Assembly (NCBI GenBank): GCA_003514205.1
Contig: DORQ01000335.1
Span: forward strand, 9,239 to 23,663
Direction of reading: 5' to 3'
Length of the DNA stretch: 14,425 bases
Source: Acidimicrobiaceae bacterium
GTDB taxonomy: Bacteria > Actinomycetota > Acidimicrobiia > Acidimicrobiales > Microtrichaceae
Shown: positions 1 through 7,566 of the stretch, in pieces
Position numbering within the stretch: the stretch's first letter is position 1
How the letters are laid out: each line of letters opens with the position of its first letter
Program-made: the position numbers and the translations under genes
Notes under the pieces: generated by a model
The model's input: only the letters and a program-made list of their open reading frames with translations
What the model was told of the DNA's origin: nothing
Databases searched by the model: none

Positions 1-98
1 TCGAGCGATCGCAGACCGAAGGACGCAATCTCGATGACGAACTGGTCGGGCGCAATGGGTGCCTGTTCGAGGGCAATGGGTGGCGTGCTATCGGTCAT
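1..98 (-). CDS. N-terminal fragment of an unidentified protein, cut by the window edge
   Basis: An ATG at 98-96 opens a frame that stays open to the left edge and gives 32 residues, beginning MTDSTPPIALEQAPIAP and ending in FGLRSL. The start overlaps the end of the PqqD-like gene by 11 bases (88-98), so the two are almost certainly co-transcribed and translationally coupled. The N-terminus is Pro/Ala-rich and has no signal peptide. PqqD-like peptide chaperones are often encoded next to HprK-related kinases or nucleotidyltransferase-type proteins, and the stretch QFVIEIASFGLRSL could suit the start of such a protein, but this is too little sequence for an identification. The frame is well supported; the function is unknown. 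Confidence 0.6.
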   Translation of the reverse strand, partial: MTDSTPPIALEQAPIAPDQFVIEIASFGLRSL

Positions 99-399
99 TG
101 GCTCGCTGCACCAACCCTCGTTGCTGAAGTGACCGCAAGGTATCAGGTAGCTCTGCGAGGAAGGCAGCCGCTTCCTCCGGGGTGTCTCCGGAGCTCTCGT
201 GAATGAGGTCTTGAAGTGTCGAAAGCGAGGTCGGAGTATCCAGCATCTGAAGCAATGCCCAGACACTGTTCGAGATGTGTACCAGCTCAGGATGAGCGCC
301 GGGGGACGAGACTATCCACCCTCCGCTGCACTTCCGGCGAGCGAGAGGCCGGGCTCGGACCCAAGGGCCGTCCAGCTGATCCCCCGACTCCTTCTGCAT
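88..399 (-). CDS. PqqD-like small protein (peptide-chaperone fold)
   Basis: This is a 103-residue protein, the usual size for stand-alone PqqD-family proteins, which bind leader peptides for modifying enzymes (PQQ, lasso peptides, radical-SAM RiPPs) or belong to the poorly understood HPr-rel-A type systems. The family pattern is visible: a basic N-terminal strand (WVRARPLARRK, 13-23), a WIVSSPGAHPELVHISNSVWALLQ block (28-51) matching the usual 'value/Leu-Asn-ala-ala-ala-Leu' segment, then two helices (58-70 and 74-98) ending in the characteristic RGLV. I chose the ATG at 399 because it lies two bases after the parA stop (TAA-GG-ATG). A GTG at 432 in the same frame would overlap parA by 31 bases. 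No radical-SAM enzyme or precursor peptide is visible, so the partner may lie left of the window. Family assignment is moderately sure; the specific role is unknown. Confidence 0.6.
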   Translation of the reverse strand: MQKESGDQLDGPWVRARPLARRKCSGGWIVSSPGAHPELVHISNSVWALLQMLDTPTSLSTLQDLIHESSGDTPEEAAAFLAELPDTLRSLQQRGLVQRANDR

Positions 400-401
400 C
401 C

Positions 402-1211
402 TTAGGCTCGTGCAGGCTTGATGAGTTTCCACAGCTTCGAATAGAGCTTGTCGAAAATGCCCGCCACATCAGATCCTCGAGCGCCCATCTGGTGGATCGC
501 CCTTCGCGCGGCAGCAGCTTCAGCAAGAACCACCCGAGAGGGCACTTCTGGGCTCCAAATGGCCCGTCGACCAACTCGTGCGGCGAGCTCGTCGAAGTGC
601 ACTGCGGCGTCGTGCGAACGCGGGGGCATTCGATTCACAATCACACCAGCGAGATCAAGGTATTGGTTGTGTCGTTCCCAAACTGACTCAATTAACTGCG
701 AGACTGGGTCGATTCCCCGAAGGCTGAGCGCAGTTGGCTCAACTACGACAAGTGCTTGGGACGCAGCGGCGAGACCGTTCGTTGTGAGGGAGCCAAGCGA
801 TGGGGGACAGTCAATCAGGATCGTCCCATAATGGGGCGCCAAGCTCTGAATCGCCTTGCGGAGGCGAGTCTCTGTCTTCGTGCCAAGTACTAGGCCCTCC
901 AAGCCTGCTCGTAAGACCTCAAGTTCTTGAAGTCGGGGCACCGACGGCAAGATGTCGACAAGGTGGCTCCATTCCGATGGGACAACAGCAGCCTTCGCTA
1001 CCGATCCCTTTCCCGTCGCCAGAACGTCGGCCACGGAGGTGGAAAGCCTGTCGGCTTGCCCTCCAAGCACCCAGGTCGATGCACCTTGAGGGTCGAGGTC
1101 AATCACCAGGGTCTTGTGTCCGCGTGCCATTGCTGCCGACGCGAGCCCCAAGGTCACCGTGGTCTTTCCAACTCCGCCTTTTTGATTCACTACCGCGACG
1201 ACTTGACCCAT
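402..1211 (-). CDS. ParA/Soj-family (MinD/ParA superfamily) ATPase
   Basis: This 269-residue ATPase belongs to the deviant Walker A family that positions chromosomes, plasmids or protein clusters on the nucleoid or membrane. The N-terminus carries the deviant P-loop KGGVGKTT (11-18, signature Lys11, catalytic Lys16), then the switch I / A' motif VIDLDPQG (36-43) and Walker B ILIDCPP (131-137). The block [13 protein letters not shown] (156-168) and the NRMPPRS stretch (193-199) are typical of ParA proteins. The frame stays open far upstream, but family members begin just before the P-loop, so I use ATG 1211; ATG 1268 would add 19 residues. There is no ParB or parS nearby, and the gene sits first in a unit with a PqqD-like protein. 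It is therefore more likely an orphan ParA-like positioning ATPase than the chromosomal Soj. Confidence 0.85.
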   Translation of the reverse strand: MGQVVAVVNQKGGVGKTTVTLGLASAAMARGHKTLVIDLDPQGASTWVLGGQADRLSTSVADVLATGKGSVAKAAVVPSEWSHLVDILPSVPRLQELEVLRAGLEGLVLGTKTETRLRKAIQSLAPHYGTILIDCPPSLGSLTTNGLAAASQALVVVEPTALSLRGIDPVSQLIESVWERHNQYLDLAGVIVNRMPPRSHDAAVHFDELAARVGRRAIWSPEVPSRVVLAEAAAARRAIHQMGARGSDVAGIFDKLYSKLWKLIKPARA

Positions 1212-1339
1212 GCCCACATGCTCATCGAGGCCGGCGCCAAACGCAAACGCTCTCCCGCCTGAGCCCATGTGATCTTCAGTCCGTGGGGAACCTCCCAGGT
1301 GTGGAAGCATGTAGATCATCGAGTCAGGAGGGGGAAGAA
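1212..1339. promoter_or_regulatory. Divergent intergenic region between the parA-like gene and the thiolase operon
   Basis: This 128-base gap separates two divergent transcription units, so it must hold start signals for both directions. I could not pick out convincing -35/-10 pairs on either strand. If parA actually starts at ATG 1268, the gap shrinks to 71 bases. The right end holds the thiolase ribosome binding site. Confidence 0.45.
1326..1334 (+). promoter_or_regulatory. Strong ribosome binding site for the thiolase gene
   Basis: AGGAGGGGG lies five bases before ATG 1340. It decides the start of the thiolase: the same frame is open for 540 bases upstream, but that region is antisense to parA. 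Confidence 0.85.
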
Positions 1340-2536
1340 ATGGCTGAGCGAGTCTTCGTAGTTGGTGTGGGAATGACCAAGTTCGAGAAGCCGGGTTCAC
1401 GGGACTGGGACTACCCAGACATGGCACAAGAAGCAGGGACCAAGGCGCTCCAGGACGCGGGTATCGAGTACAGCCTCGTTGAGCAGGCCGTGGTTGGCTA
1501 TTGCTACGGCGACTCAACTGCCGGTCAGCGAGCGCTGTACACCCTCGGCCTCTCTGGAATCCCCGCCATCAACGTCAACAACAATTGCTCTACAGGTTCC
1601 TCGGCGCTGTACCTCGCGAAACAGATGATCGAGGGCGGGATTGCCGACTGCACGTTGGCCCTTGGTTTCGAGAAGATGGAAAAGGGTTCCCTCGGCATCA
1701 AATACACTGATCGAACCACCCCACTCGATCATCACTTCACCGACATGGTCGACCGTCGCGGGTATGACGCGGTCGCTCCGCCGGCTCCCCAAATGTTCGG
1801 CAACGCTGGCCGTGAATACATGGAGCGCTACGGCGTATCGGCAGAGTCATTCGCCCGAATTGGAGAGAAGAACCATCGACACTCTGTGAACAACCCGTAT
1901 TCGCAGTTCCGTGACCAGTACTCGCTGCAGGACATCCTGAATTCACCAATGGTGTATGACCCTCTGACCAAGTTGCAGTGTTGCCCGACCTCTGATGGCG
2001 CAGGTGCTGCGATTCTCGCCTCCGAACGCTTCGTGCGTGAACATGGCCTGGAATCGACTGCAGTGGAGATCGTTGGGATGGCAATGACCACCGACTTCGA
2101 ATCCACTTTCTCTGGGTCAGACATGGCCCTTGTCGGGTATCACATGACTCAGGCAGCAGCCCGACAGGTGTACGAACAGTCCGGCCGCGGTCCAACTGAG
2201 GTCGACGTCATTGAACTCCACGATTGCTTCAGTGCAAACGAGCTCATTACCTACGAGGCACTCGGACTGTGTTCCGAAGGCAAGGCTGGCGACCTGATCG
2301 ATTCGGGCGCAGTGACCTACGGCGGAGACTGGGTAGTGAATCCCTCGGGAGGGCTTATCTCCAAAGGTCACCCGCTCGGAGCAACGGGCTTGGCGCAATG
2401 CGCAGAGTTGAACTGGCAGTTGCGTAACCAGGCAGAACTTCGCCAAGTCGATGGGGCCTCGCTGGCGCTTCAGCACAATCTCGGGCTTGGCGGAGCGGCC
2501 GTCATCACGATGTACCAGAAAGTCGATTGGACATGA
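1340..2536 (+). CDS. SCP2-type (lipid-transfer) thiolase / acetyl-CoA acetyltransferase family protein
   Basis: A 398-residue thiolase of the sterol carrier protein-x / non-specific lipid-transfer branch, which cleaves or forms 3-ketoacyl-CoA in the cytoplasm. The nucleophile loop reads [13 protein letters not shown] with Cys83. The second active-site elements are ELHDCFS (292-298, His294), [10 protein letters not shown] (341-350, His344) and the C-terminal [12 protein letters not shown] (378-389), where SCP2 thiolases have an HNxGxGG motif instead of the CxGGG of classical thiolases. All expected catalytic residues are present, so it should be active. Length matches the family and there is no appended SCP2 domain. 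No DUF35-type OB-fold partner is adjacent, unlike in many steroid side-chain aldolase/thiolase pairs. It is first in an operon and its stop overlaps the next start (ATGA). The natural substrate cannot be read from the sequence. Confidence 0.9.
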   Translation: MAERVFVVGVGMTKFEKPGSRDWDYPDMAQEAGTKALQDAGIEYSLVEQAVVGYCYGDSTAGQRALYTLGLSGIPAINVNNNCSTGSSALYLAKQMIEGGIADCTLALGFEKMEKGSLGIKYTDRTTPLDHHFTDMVDRRGYDAVAPPAPQMFGNAGREYMERYGVSAESFARIGEKNHRHSVNNPYSQFRDQYSLQDILNSPMVYDPLTKLQCCPTSDGAGAAILASERFVREHGLESTAVEIVGMAMTTDFESTFSGSDMALVGYHMTQAAARQVYEQSGRGPTEVDVIELHDCFSANELITYEALGLCSEGKAGDLIDSGAVTYGGDWVVNPSGGLISKGHPLGATGLAQCAELNWQLRNQAELRQVDGASLALQHNLGLGGAAVITMYQKVDWT

Positions 2537-3768
2537 GCACACGCCTGACAACGATGTTGGCTGAACAAGTACAGCCGGTGATCGCGGAGGTTCGTGAGCT
2601 TCGCCGGAACATCCATCAGCACCCCGAGCTAGGTACTGACAATCCGCACACTCAACAGCTCATTCTGGACGCTCTCGAAGGCCTCGGCCTTGATATCCAG
2701 GTAGGCACGTCCATCACCTCGGTGGTCGCCGACCTTGTTGGTGGGCTCCCTGGCCCGACGGTGCTCCTGCGGGCAGACACCGATGCACTTCCTATGCTGG
2801 AGGAGTCTGGCGAACCCTTCTCATCGACAATTGCTGGGCGAGCGCATGCTTGCGGCCATGACGCCCATGTCGCGATGCTCGTTGGGGCCGCTCGAGTTCT
2901 TACTGCGGAGCGAGATTCCCTGCGCGGTCGCGTGCGATTCATCTTTCAGCCAGGCGAAGAAGGCTTTGGTGGAGCGGTCAACATGATCGATGAGGGAGCG
3001 CTCGAGGGAGTCGACTACGCGTTTGCCATTCACGTCTCGCCAAACGTCCCAACTGGCATGGTCGCGGGAAAAGGCGGGCCCATCATGGCTGCGACAGATA
3101 CCTTCGAAGCCAGGATTCTGGGCAAGGGAGCGCACGCCTCAACCCCTCACTTCGGTAACGATCCGATCCCAGTCGCCTGCGAGGCCGTCTCTGCATTGCA
3201 GACCATGGTTACCCGTCGCATTGATGCATTCAACCCGGCGGTGATTACCGTCGGACGAATATCTGGTGGCACCACGAACAATGTCATTCCAGAGTCCGTC
3301 GAGCTTGAGGGGACAGTCCGCACTGTCTCAGAAGGCGCACGACTTGCGGCGACCACAGGACTGGAACGAATCATCCGGGGCGTCTGCCAAGCACATGACT
3401 GCTCGGTGGAACTCAGCATGACTCCTGGCTACCCAGTCACTGTCAACGATATGCGGTTCGCGTCGCTTGCGGCCGAGGTGGTCACCGAGGTTCTTGGCGA
3501 GGGGAGCTATTTCGAACTGCCGACGCCAATCATGGGCGCTGAGGACTTCAGCTACATCCTCCAACAAGTACCGGGCGCGATGGTGTTTCTCGGCGCTTGT
3601 CCCGAAGGAATCCAGAACTCGTTGGAAGCACCGAGTTGTCATTCGAACCTGATGCGCATCAATGAGGATGCACTCGAAAATGGCGTGGCCTTGCATGTGG
3701 CAATGGCACGGGCTGTCCTCCAAGGGCGCTTCATTGAGGGCTCAGAGCATCTCGTCGAAACCGGCTAG
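2533..3768 (+). CDS. M20D-family metallo-amidohydrolase (aminoacylase / N-acyl amino acid or IAA-conjugate hydrolase type)
   Basis: A 411-residue cytoplasmic dinuclear metal hydrolase that cleaves N-acyl amino acids or similar amides into acid and amine. The M20D metal-site residues are in place: ACGHDAH (106-112, ligands Cys107 and His109), [10 protein letters not shown] (139-148, with Glu142/Glu143), FAIHVSP (164-170, His167), MGAEDFSY (334-341) and PSCHSN (367-372, His370). The dimerisation ('lid') domain occupies roughly 185-300 and begins with [10 protein letters not shown]. The ATG at 2533 overlaps the thiolase stop by four bases (ATGA), giving coupled translation; a TTG six bases earlier is less likely. 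Family members include HipO, AbgB, IAA-amino acid hydrolases and N-acetyl-diaminopimelate deacetylase, and the substrate cannot be settled here. The acetyl-CoA synthetase downstream makes an acetate-releasing reaction an attractive inference. Confidence 0.9.
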   Translation: MSTRLTTMLAEQVQPVIAEVRELRRNIHQHPELGTDNPHTQQLILDALEGLGLDIQVGTSITSVVADLVGGLPGPTVLLRADTDALPMLEESGEPFSSTIAGRAHACGHDAHVAMLVGAARVLTAERDSLRGRVRFIFQPGEEGFGGAVNMIDEGALEGVDYAFAIHVSPNVPTGMVAGKGGPIMAATDTFEARILGKGAHASTPHFGNDPIPVACEAVSALQTMVTRRIDAFNPAVITVGRISGGTTNNVIPESVELEGTVRTVSEGARLAATTGLERIIRGVCQAHDCSVELSMTPGYPVTVNDMRFASLAAEVVTEVLGEGSYFELPTPIMGAEDFSYILQQVPGAMVFLGACPEGIQNSLEAPSCHSNLMRINEDALENGVALHVAMARAVLQGRFIEGSEHLVETG

Positions 3769-3807
3769 CGTTCTCTCGATCGAAAACCAATGCACCAGGG
3801 GGCCCAC

Positions 3808-5799
3808 ATGTCAGAGGACACGATCGAAGAGTTTCTTCACGAGAACCGATTGTTCCCTCCGAGTTCGGGGTTCGCTGCAGCGGCCACACTGAATGACCGA
3901 TCGCTCTATGAAGAGGCTGATCGCGACTATGAGGCCTTCTGGGCCCGCCAAGCCCGATCGTATGTGAGCTGGTTCTCCGATTTCGAGACGACTCTGCAGT
4001 GGGATCTCCCGGACGCGAAGTGGTTTCAAGAAGGGACCCTGAACGTCTCCTACAACTGTCTCGATCGCCACGTCACTTCAGGTAACGGCGACCGAGTGGC
4101 CTACTACTGGGAGGGTGAACCGGGCGATACCAGGACCTTGACCTACTCCGACCTGCTCTCAGAGGTCTGCAAACTCGCGAACGCGCTGGTGGCCCTAGGG
4201 GTTGAGCGGGGCGATCGTGTTGCCATTTACATGCCCATGGTGCCCGAACTACCTGTCGCAATGCTGGCCTGCACGAGAATCGGTGCTGCACACTCGGTGA
4301 TCTTTGGCGGCTTCAGCCCTGATTCGATTCGTGACAGGGTCAATGACGCCCGAGCGACCTGTGTGATCACCGCCGACGCAGGGTATCGACGCGGAGCGCC
4401 CTCCCCGCTCAAGGTGAACGTGGACAACGCGCTCAAGGAGTGTCCCACTGTCCACTCAGTAGTGGTACTAGATCGATGCCACACGGATGTCACCATGGAG
4501 GAGGGCCGGGACCACTGGTACCACGAGGTGGTTGGAGCAGCTTCCGCTGAGCACGAACCAGAGGCAATGAATGCCGAGGACCTTCTCTTCATCCTCTATA
4601 CCTCCGGTACCACGGCAAAGCCGAAGGGCATCATGCACACCACGGGCGGCTATCTCACCCAGGTTGCTTTCACTCACGCTGTGGTGTTCGACCTGAAACC
4701 TGAAACCGACATCTACTGGTGTGCCGCTGATTGCGGGTGGGTGACTGGCCATAGCTACCTCGTCTACGGGCCATTGTGCAACGGGACCACGTCAGTGATG
4801 TACGAAGGAACGCCTGATACGCCGCGCGTCGACCGCCGAGTCGGCGAGCAGTCGTCCTGGCCGAAAGATCGCTTCTGGGAAATCATCGCTCGATACGCAG
4901 TTACCCAGTTGTATACGGCTCCAACAGCCATTCGAACCTTCATGAAATGGGGCGCTGAGGAGGTCGCAGGTCATGATCTCTCGACGTTGCGGTTACTGGG
5001 AACCGTTGGGGAGCCGATTAACCCAGAGGCCTGGATGTGGTACCACGAAGTGATCGGAGCTCAGCGCTGTCCCATCGTGGATACGTGGTGGCAGACCGAG
5101 ACGGGCGCCCAAATGATCGCCCCGCTGCCGGGCGTGGTTGCGACCAAACCCGGCTCGGCAACCTTTCCATTGCCGGGGATCGGCGCGGCAATCGTTGATG
5201 ATCACGGAGTTCCCGTGACTCATGGTGGCGGCTATCTGACACTCACGAGGCCGTGGCCAGCAATGCTGCGTGGAATCTGGGGAGACCCCGATCGGTATCG
5301 CGAAACCTATTGGTCGAGCTACGAAGGTCAGTACTTCGCGGGAGACGGTGCCAAGGTTGATGAGGATGGTTACATCTGGCTGCTCGGCCGCGTTGACGAC
5401 GTAATGAATGTCTCGGGTCATCGGATCTCGACCACTGAGGTGGAGTCGGCGCTCGTGGACCATCATGCTGTGGCGGAGGCGGCGGTGGTTGGAGCGAATG
5501 ATCCAACCACGGGCCAGGCAATCGTGGGATATGTGATTCTGCGTGGCGGCCATGACGCAACGGAGGAACTGGGTGAGGAGATCCGTCGACACGTCGCAGT
5601 GAAACTGGGCGCGATAGCCCGACCTCGGACCGTGGTGTTGGTGCCCGACCTTCCGAAAACTCGGTCCGGAAAGATCATGCGCCGGTTGCTCCGAGATGTC
5701 GCTGAGGGCCGCGTGCTTGGCGATACGACGACGCTCGCAGATCCTGGTGTTTTCGCCGAAATACAGCGGCGCTCAGCTGGGGCGCCCTCAGAGGATTGA
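3808..5799 (+). CDS. acsA: Acetyl-CoA synthetase (AMP-forming acetate-CoA ligase)
   Basis: A 663-residue adenylate-forming enzyme converting acetate, ATP and CoA to acetyl-CoA, AMP and PPi. The N-terminal Acs domain (about 38-95) is followed by the AMP-binding domain: the P-loop SGTTAKPKG (266-274), the acetate-pocket/A5 motif WWQTETG (427-433), GDGA (512-515), and the hinge GRVDDVMNVSGHR (527-539). The C-terminal domain ends with PKTRSGKIMRR (616-626), whose Lys622 is the adenylation lysine that is reversibly acetylated in this family. The double Trp of WWQTETG favours a small acid such as acetate over longer acyl chains. ATG 3808 is preferred because AGGGGG (3797-3802) sits five bases before it; ATG 3790 is a poorer choice. 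It lies 39 bases after the amidohydrolase, in the same operon. Propionate could also be used. Confidence 0.93.
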   Translation: MSEDTIEEFLHENRLFPPSSGFAAAATLNDRSLYEEADRDYEAFWARQARSYVSWFSDFETTLQWDLPDAKWFQEGTLNVSYNCLDRHVTSGNGDRVAYYWEGEPGDTRTLTYSDLLSEVCKLANALVALGVERGDRVAIYMPMVPELPVAMLACTRIGAAHSVIFGGFSPDSIRDRVNDARATCVITADAGYRRGAPSPLKVNVDNALKECPTVHSVVVLDRCHTDVTMEEGRDHWYHEVVGAASAEHEPEAMNAEDLLFILYTSGTTAKPKGIMHTTGGYLTQVAFTHAVVFDLKPETDIYWCAADCGWVTGHSYLVYGPLCNGTTSVMYEGTPDTPRVDRRVGEQSSWPKDRFWEIIARYAVTQLYTAPTAIRTFMKWGAEEVAGHDLSTLRLLGTVGEPINPEAWMWYHEVIGAQRCPIVDTWWQTETGAQMIAPLPGVVATKPGSATFPLPGIGAAIVDDHGVPVTHGGGYLTLTRPWPAMLRGIWGDPDRYRETYWSSYEGQYFAGDGAKVDEDGYIWLLGRVDDVMNVSGHRISTTEVESALVDHHAVAEAAVVGANDPTTGQAIVGYVILRGGHDATEELGEEIRRHVAVKLGAIARPRTVVLVPDLPKTRSGKIMRRLLRDVAEGRVLGDTTTLADPGVFAEIQRRSAGAPSED

Positions 5800-5929
5800 A
5801 TCTCTCGCGCGGCAGGCGAAGGTTCCGATTGCTGAGGTAACGCTCAGCGATCCGAGGTCGGCCATTGCGCAGTTCGGCGCATACTGGGGTCTAGCCAATG
5901 AGCTCCGCATGGAGGGGCAGCGCAGATGA
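5800..5929 (+). other. Gap between acsA and htpX holding a dubious short open frame
   Basis: One frame runs open through the whole gap and ends in a TGA that overlaps the htpX start as ATGA (5926-5929). Its readable part, about 44 residues after the acsA stop, is protein-like (SLARQAKVPIAEVTLSDP, then a Trp/Tyr-containing amphipathic stretch). However, the only in-frame starts lie inside acsA: GTG 5747 giving 60 residues, or ATG 5696 giving 77, neither with a clear ribosome binding site. It may be a small overlapping gene, the remnant of a decayed one, or chance. I do not recognise it. The right end of the gap carries GGAGGGG (about 5911-5917), which serves htpX. Confidence 0.2.
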
Positions 5930-6774
5930 AGAACAACGTGAAGACTGCAGTGTTGCTCGCCGGGATGGGCGGGCTCATCATGGCGATCGGTGGTGCCCTC
6001 GGCGGAAACTCCGGGCTCATCATCGGTCTCCTTGTTGGCCTGTTCTCCGTCGGTGGAGCCTTCTGGTTCAGCGACAAGATCGCAATCGCCTCGGCGCGGG
6101 CAGTGCCCGCCGACCCGGCCCGTTATCCCCAGTACTTCGCCACCATGGCGGACCTTTCTGCTCGCGCAGGCATTCCCATGCCGCGACTCTATGTGGCGCC
6201 GAGCCCGCAGCCGAACGCTTTTGCCACGGGCCGGTCTCCGGCACACGCTGCGGTGTGCGTCAACGAGGGGCTGCTGCAATACCTGACCTGGGAACAGATT
6301 TCGGGAGTTCTCGCCCATGAGTTATCTCATGTCAAGCACCGCGACATCCTCACGAGCTCTGTGGCGGCGGCGATTGCGATGGGGATTACCTTTGTTGCAC
6401 GGATGGCAGCGTTCGGAGCGATGTTTGGAGGCGGCCGATCTGATGATCGCGATGGCGGAGGACTTGGATCCCTGCTGATGTTGTTCCTTGCGCCGGTCGC
6501 CGCCGGTGTGCTGCAAATGACCATCAGTCGCAGCAGGGAGTTTGAGGCAGATGCCGGAGCCGCGCGGTTGCTCGGAACAGGTGAGCCGTTGGCGAGTGCC
6601 CTGCTGGTGCTGGAGTCTGGTGCCAGGCAGATTCCTGTGAACGTCAATCAGGCTCAAGCGCAGGCATACATTGTCAACCCGCTTCGAGCCACGCAAATGT
6701 TCTCCAAGATGTTCTCTACCCATCCCGCCACGGCAGATCGCATCGCGCGGCTACGAAGTGGGGAATGGAAGTAG
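5926..6774 (+). CDS. htpX: HtpX-family M48 membrane metalloprotease
   Basis: A 282-residue integral membrane zinc protease that degrades misfolded membrane proteins in stress response. The zinc motif HELSH is at 131-135, followed by VKHRDIL, and the third ligand lies in the ExxxD motif (REFEAD, Glu205 and Asp209). Two N-terminal membrane segments (about 7-24 and 29-48) precede the catalytic domain. Two further hydrophobic segments (about 145-166 and 182-200) flank a Gly/Asp-rich loop (GGGRSDDRDGGG). The C-terminal STHPATADRIARL is typical of the family. The start is supported by GGAGGGG nine bases upstream. It lies downstream of acsA in the same direction and may be read from the same transcript, although the 126-base gap could hold its own promoter. 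It converges with the YajQ gene, with only 11 bases between the stops. Confidence 0.93.
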   Translation: MKNNVKTAVLLAGMGGLIMAIGGALGGNSGLIIGLLVGLFSVGGAFWFSDKIAIASARAVPADPARYPQYFATMADLSARAGIPMPRLYVAPSPQPNAFATGRSPAHAAVCVNEGLLQYLTWEQISGVLAHELSHVKHRDILTSSVAAAIAMGITFVARMAAFGAMFGGGRSDDRDGGGLGSLLMLFLAPVAAGVLQMTISRSREFEADAGAARLLGTGEPLASALLVLESGARQIPVNVNQAQAQAYIVNPLRATQMFSKMFSTHPATADRIARLRSGEWK

Positions 6775-6785
6775 GCCCCTCGGAC

Positions 6786-7274
6786 CTAGTCCCTGAAATT
6801 GCCAAACTGCAGCGGGATGCCAAAGTCGTGCTCCTTGCAGGCAGTAATCACTGCTTGGAGATCGTCTCGCTTCTTGGCGATCACTCGAACTTGTTCTCCC
6901 TGGGTCTGTGACTGCACCCCTTTGAGCGCAAGTGCCTTGATGAACTTGTTGAGGTCCTTTGCGCGATCCTGGTTGATTCCCGCAACGAGTGATGCGACCT
7001 GGCGGACAGTGTTTCCTGAAGCCGCTTCGATCACCCCGTAGTCCAAGGCCTTCATGGAGATCTTTCGTTTCACAAGCTTCTCCTCGAGGAGTTGTCGAAG
7101 TGCCGTGAGACGGTCTTCGGACACAGTGCGTAACGTGATTTCGGACTTTCCAAGCTCGATTGAGCTGTTGGTGTCTTTGAAGTCGAAACGAGTGGTGACC
7201 TCGCGGATGGCCTGATCAACCGCGTTTCTGATCTCTTGTTCGTCGACCTCTGAGCTGATGTCAAAACTGGGCAT
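6786..7274 (-). CDS. yajQ: YajQ-family cyclic-di-GMP/nucleotide-binding protein (UPF0234)
   Basis: A 162-residue protein of the YajQ family, a two-domain RNP-like fold; some members bind cyclic-di-GMP and act as effectors. Family signatures are the N-terminus MPSFDISSEVD, TRFDFKDTNSSIEL (28-41), ALDYGVIEAASGNTVRQ (76-92), the conserved GVQSQTQGEQVRV (119-131) followed by KKRDDLQ, and the C-terminus PLQFGNFRD. Full length and intact. The start at 7274 is decided by an AAGGAG-type ribosome binding site (complement of 7281-7286) six bases upstream; the open frame extends 48 bases further without support. It is monocistronic here, convergent with htpX and divergent from the tRNA gene. The exact ligand in this organism is unknown. 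Confidence 0.95.
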   Translation of the reverse strand: MPSFDISSEVDEQEIRNAVDQAIREVTTRFDFKDTNSSIELGKSEITLRTVSEDRLTALRQLLEEKLVKRKISMKALDYGVIEAASGNTVRQVASLVAGINQDRAKDLNKFIKALALKGVQSQTQGEQVRVIAKKRDDLQAVITACKEHDFGIPLQFGNFRD

Positions 7275-7352
7275 GCTCGTCTCCTTCACCCGATTGAACT
7301 CGCTCGAGAACCGCCTGGGCATCGTCGATTCTAGAGCGAGGAAGTCAATGGA

Positions 7353-7381
7353 TTCGCACCTGCCGCTGGAGTTGCTATCGT
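7353..7381 (+). promoter_or_regulatory. Candidate promoter of the tRNA-Tyr gene
   Basis: TTCGCA (7353-7358) and TATCGT (7376-7381) are separated by 17 bases. The -10 is preceded by TGC, making an extended -10 (TGnTATCGT), and it ends ten bases before the mature tRNA. Each box matches its consensus at four of six positions, so this is a plausible but unproven call. Confidence 0.35.
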
Positions 7382-7391
7382 GTTGGCTCCT

Positions 7392-7477
7392 GGGTCGGTG
7401 CCCGAGTGGCCAAAGGGAGCAGGCTGTAAACCTGCCGGCGTAAGCCTACGGAGGTTCAAATCCTTCTCGGCCCACCA
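7392..7477 (+). tRNA. tRNA-Tyr (anticodon GTA)
   Basis: This folds as a complete class II tRNA with a long variable arm. The acceptor stem pairs 7392-7398 (GGGTCGG) with 7467-7473 (TCGGCCC), with two G-T wobbles. The anticodon stem is GCAGG/CCTGC (7419-7423 and 7431-7435) around loop CTGTAAA, with GTA at 7426-7428, which reads TAC/TAT codons. The T arm is GGAGG-TTCAAAT-CCTTC (7450-7466). The discriminator is A7474 and the CCA end is encoded (7475-7477). A terminator hairpin follows within four bases, so it is a single-gene transcript. tRNA genes are common integration sites, but no integrase or repeated 3' end is visible. Confidence 0.96.
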
Positions 7478-7480
7478 TTT

Positions 7481-7515
7481 CACCCCGCACATCATGTGCG
7501 GGGTGGTTCGGTTTT
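7481..7515 (+). terminator. Rho-independent terminator of tRNA-Tyr
   Basis: A perfect 11-bp stem (7481-7491 with 7495-7505, CACCCCGCACA) closes on a three-base TCA loop. A short T run (TTTT, 7512-7515) follows seven bases after the stem. Confidence 0.85.
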
Positions 7516-7531
7516 CCGCGCAACACGCACG

Positions 7532-7560
7532 CTGCCATGCGATCCCTGTCCTGCTACGGT
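7532..7560 (+). promoter_or_regulatory. Candidate promoter giving a leaderless AMP nucleosidase mRNA
   Basis: CTGCCA (7532-7537), a 17-base spacer and TACGGT (7555-7560, preceded by TGC as an extended -10) are followed after six bases by the ATG at 7567. There is no Shine-Dalgarno sequence before this ATG. In actinobacteria, a TAnnnT box about this far from an ATG commonly marks a transcript starting at the start codon itself. Confidence 0.4.
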
Positions 7561-7566
7561 CAGTTG

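Noticed and set aside
800..1339. A long open frame in phase with the thiolase, extending its N-terminus by 180 residues
   Set aside because: It is antisense to the parA-like gene, has unprotein-like composition, and the strong AGGAGG site at 1326-1334 fixes the start at 1340.
1212..1517. N-terminal extension of the ParA-like protein up to position 1517
   Set aside because: It overlaps the thiolase start in antisense, and ParA proteins start directly before the deviant P-loop.
4993..5592. 199-codon minus-strand open frame inside acsA
   Set aside because: It is a shadow of the acetyl-CoA synthetase on the opposite strand, with no recognisable motifs and no ribosome binding site.
6775..6785. 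Terminator between htpX and yajQ
   Set aside because: Only 11 bases separate the stops and I see just a weak four-base inverted repeat nearby.
7392..7477. tRNA-Tyr as an integration site for a mobile element
   Set aside because: No integrase, no repeated tRNA 3' end, and normal housekeeping genes on both sides.
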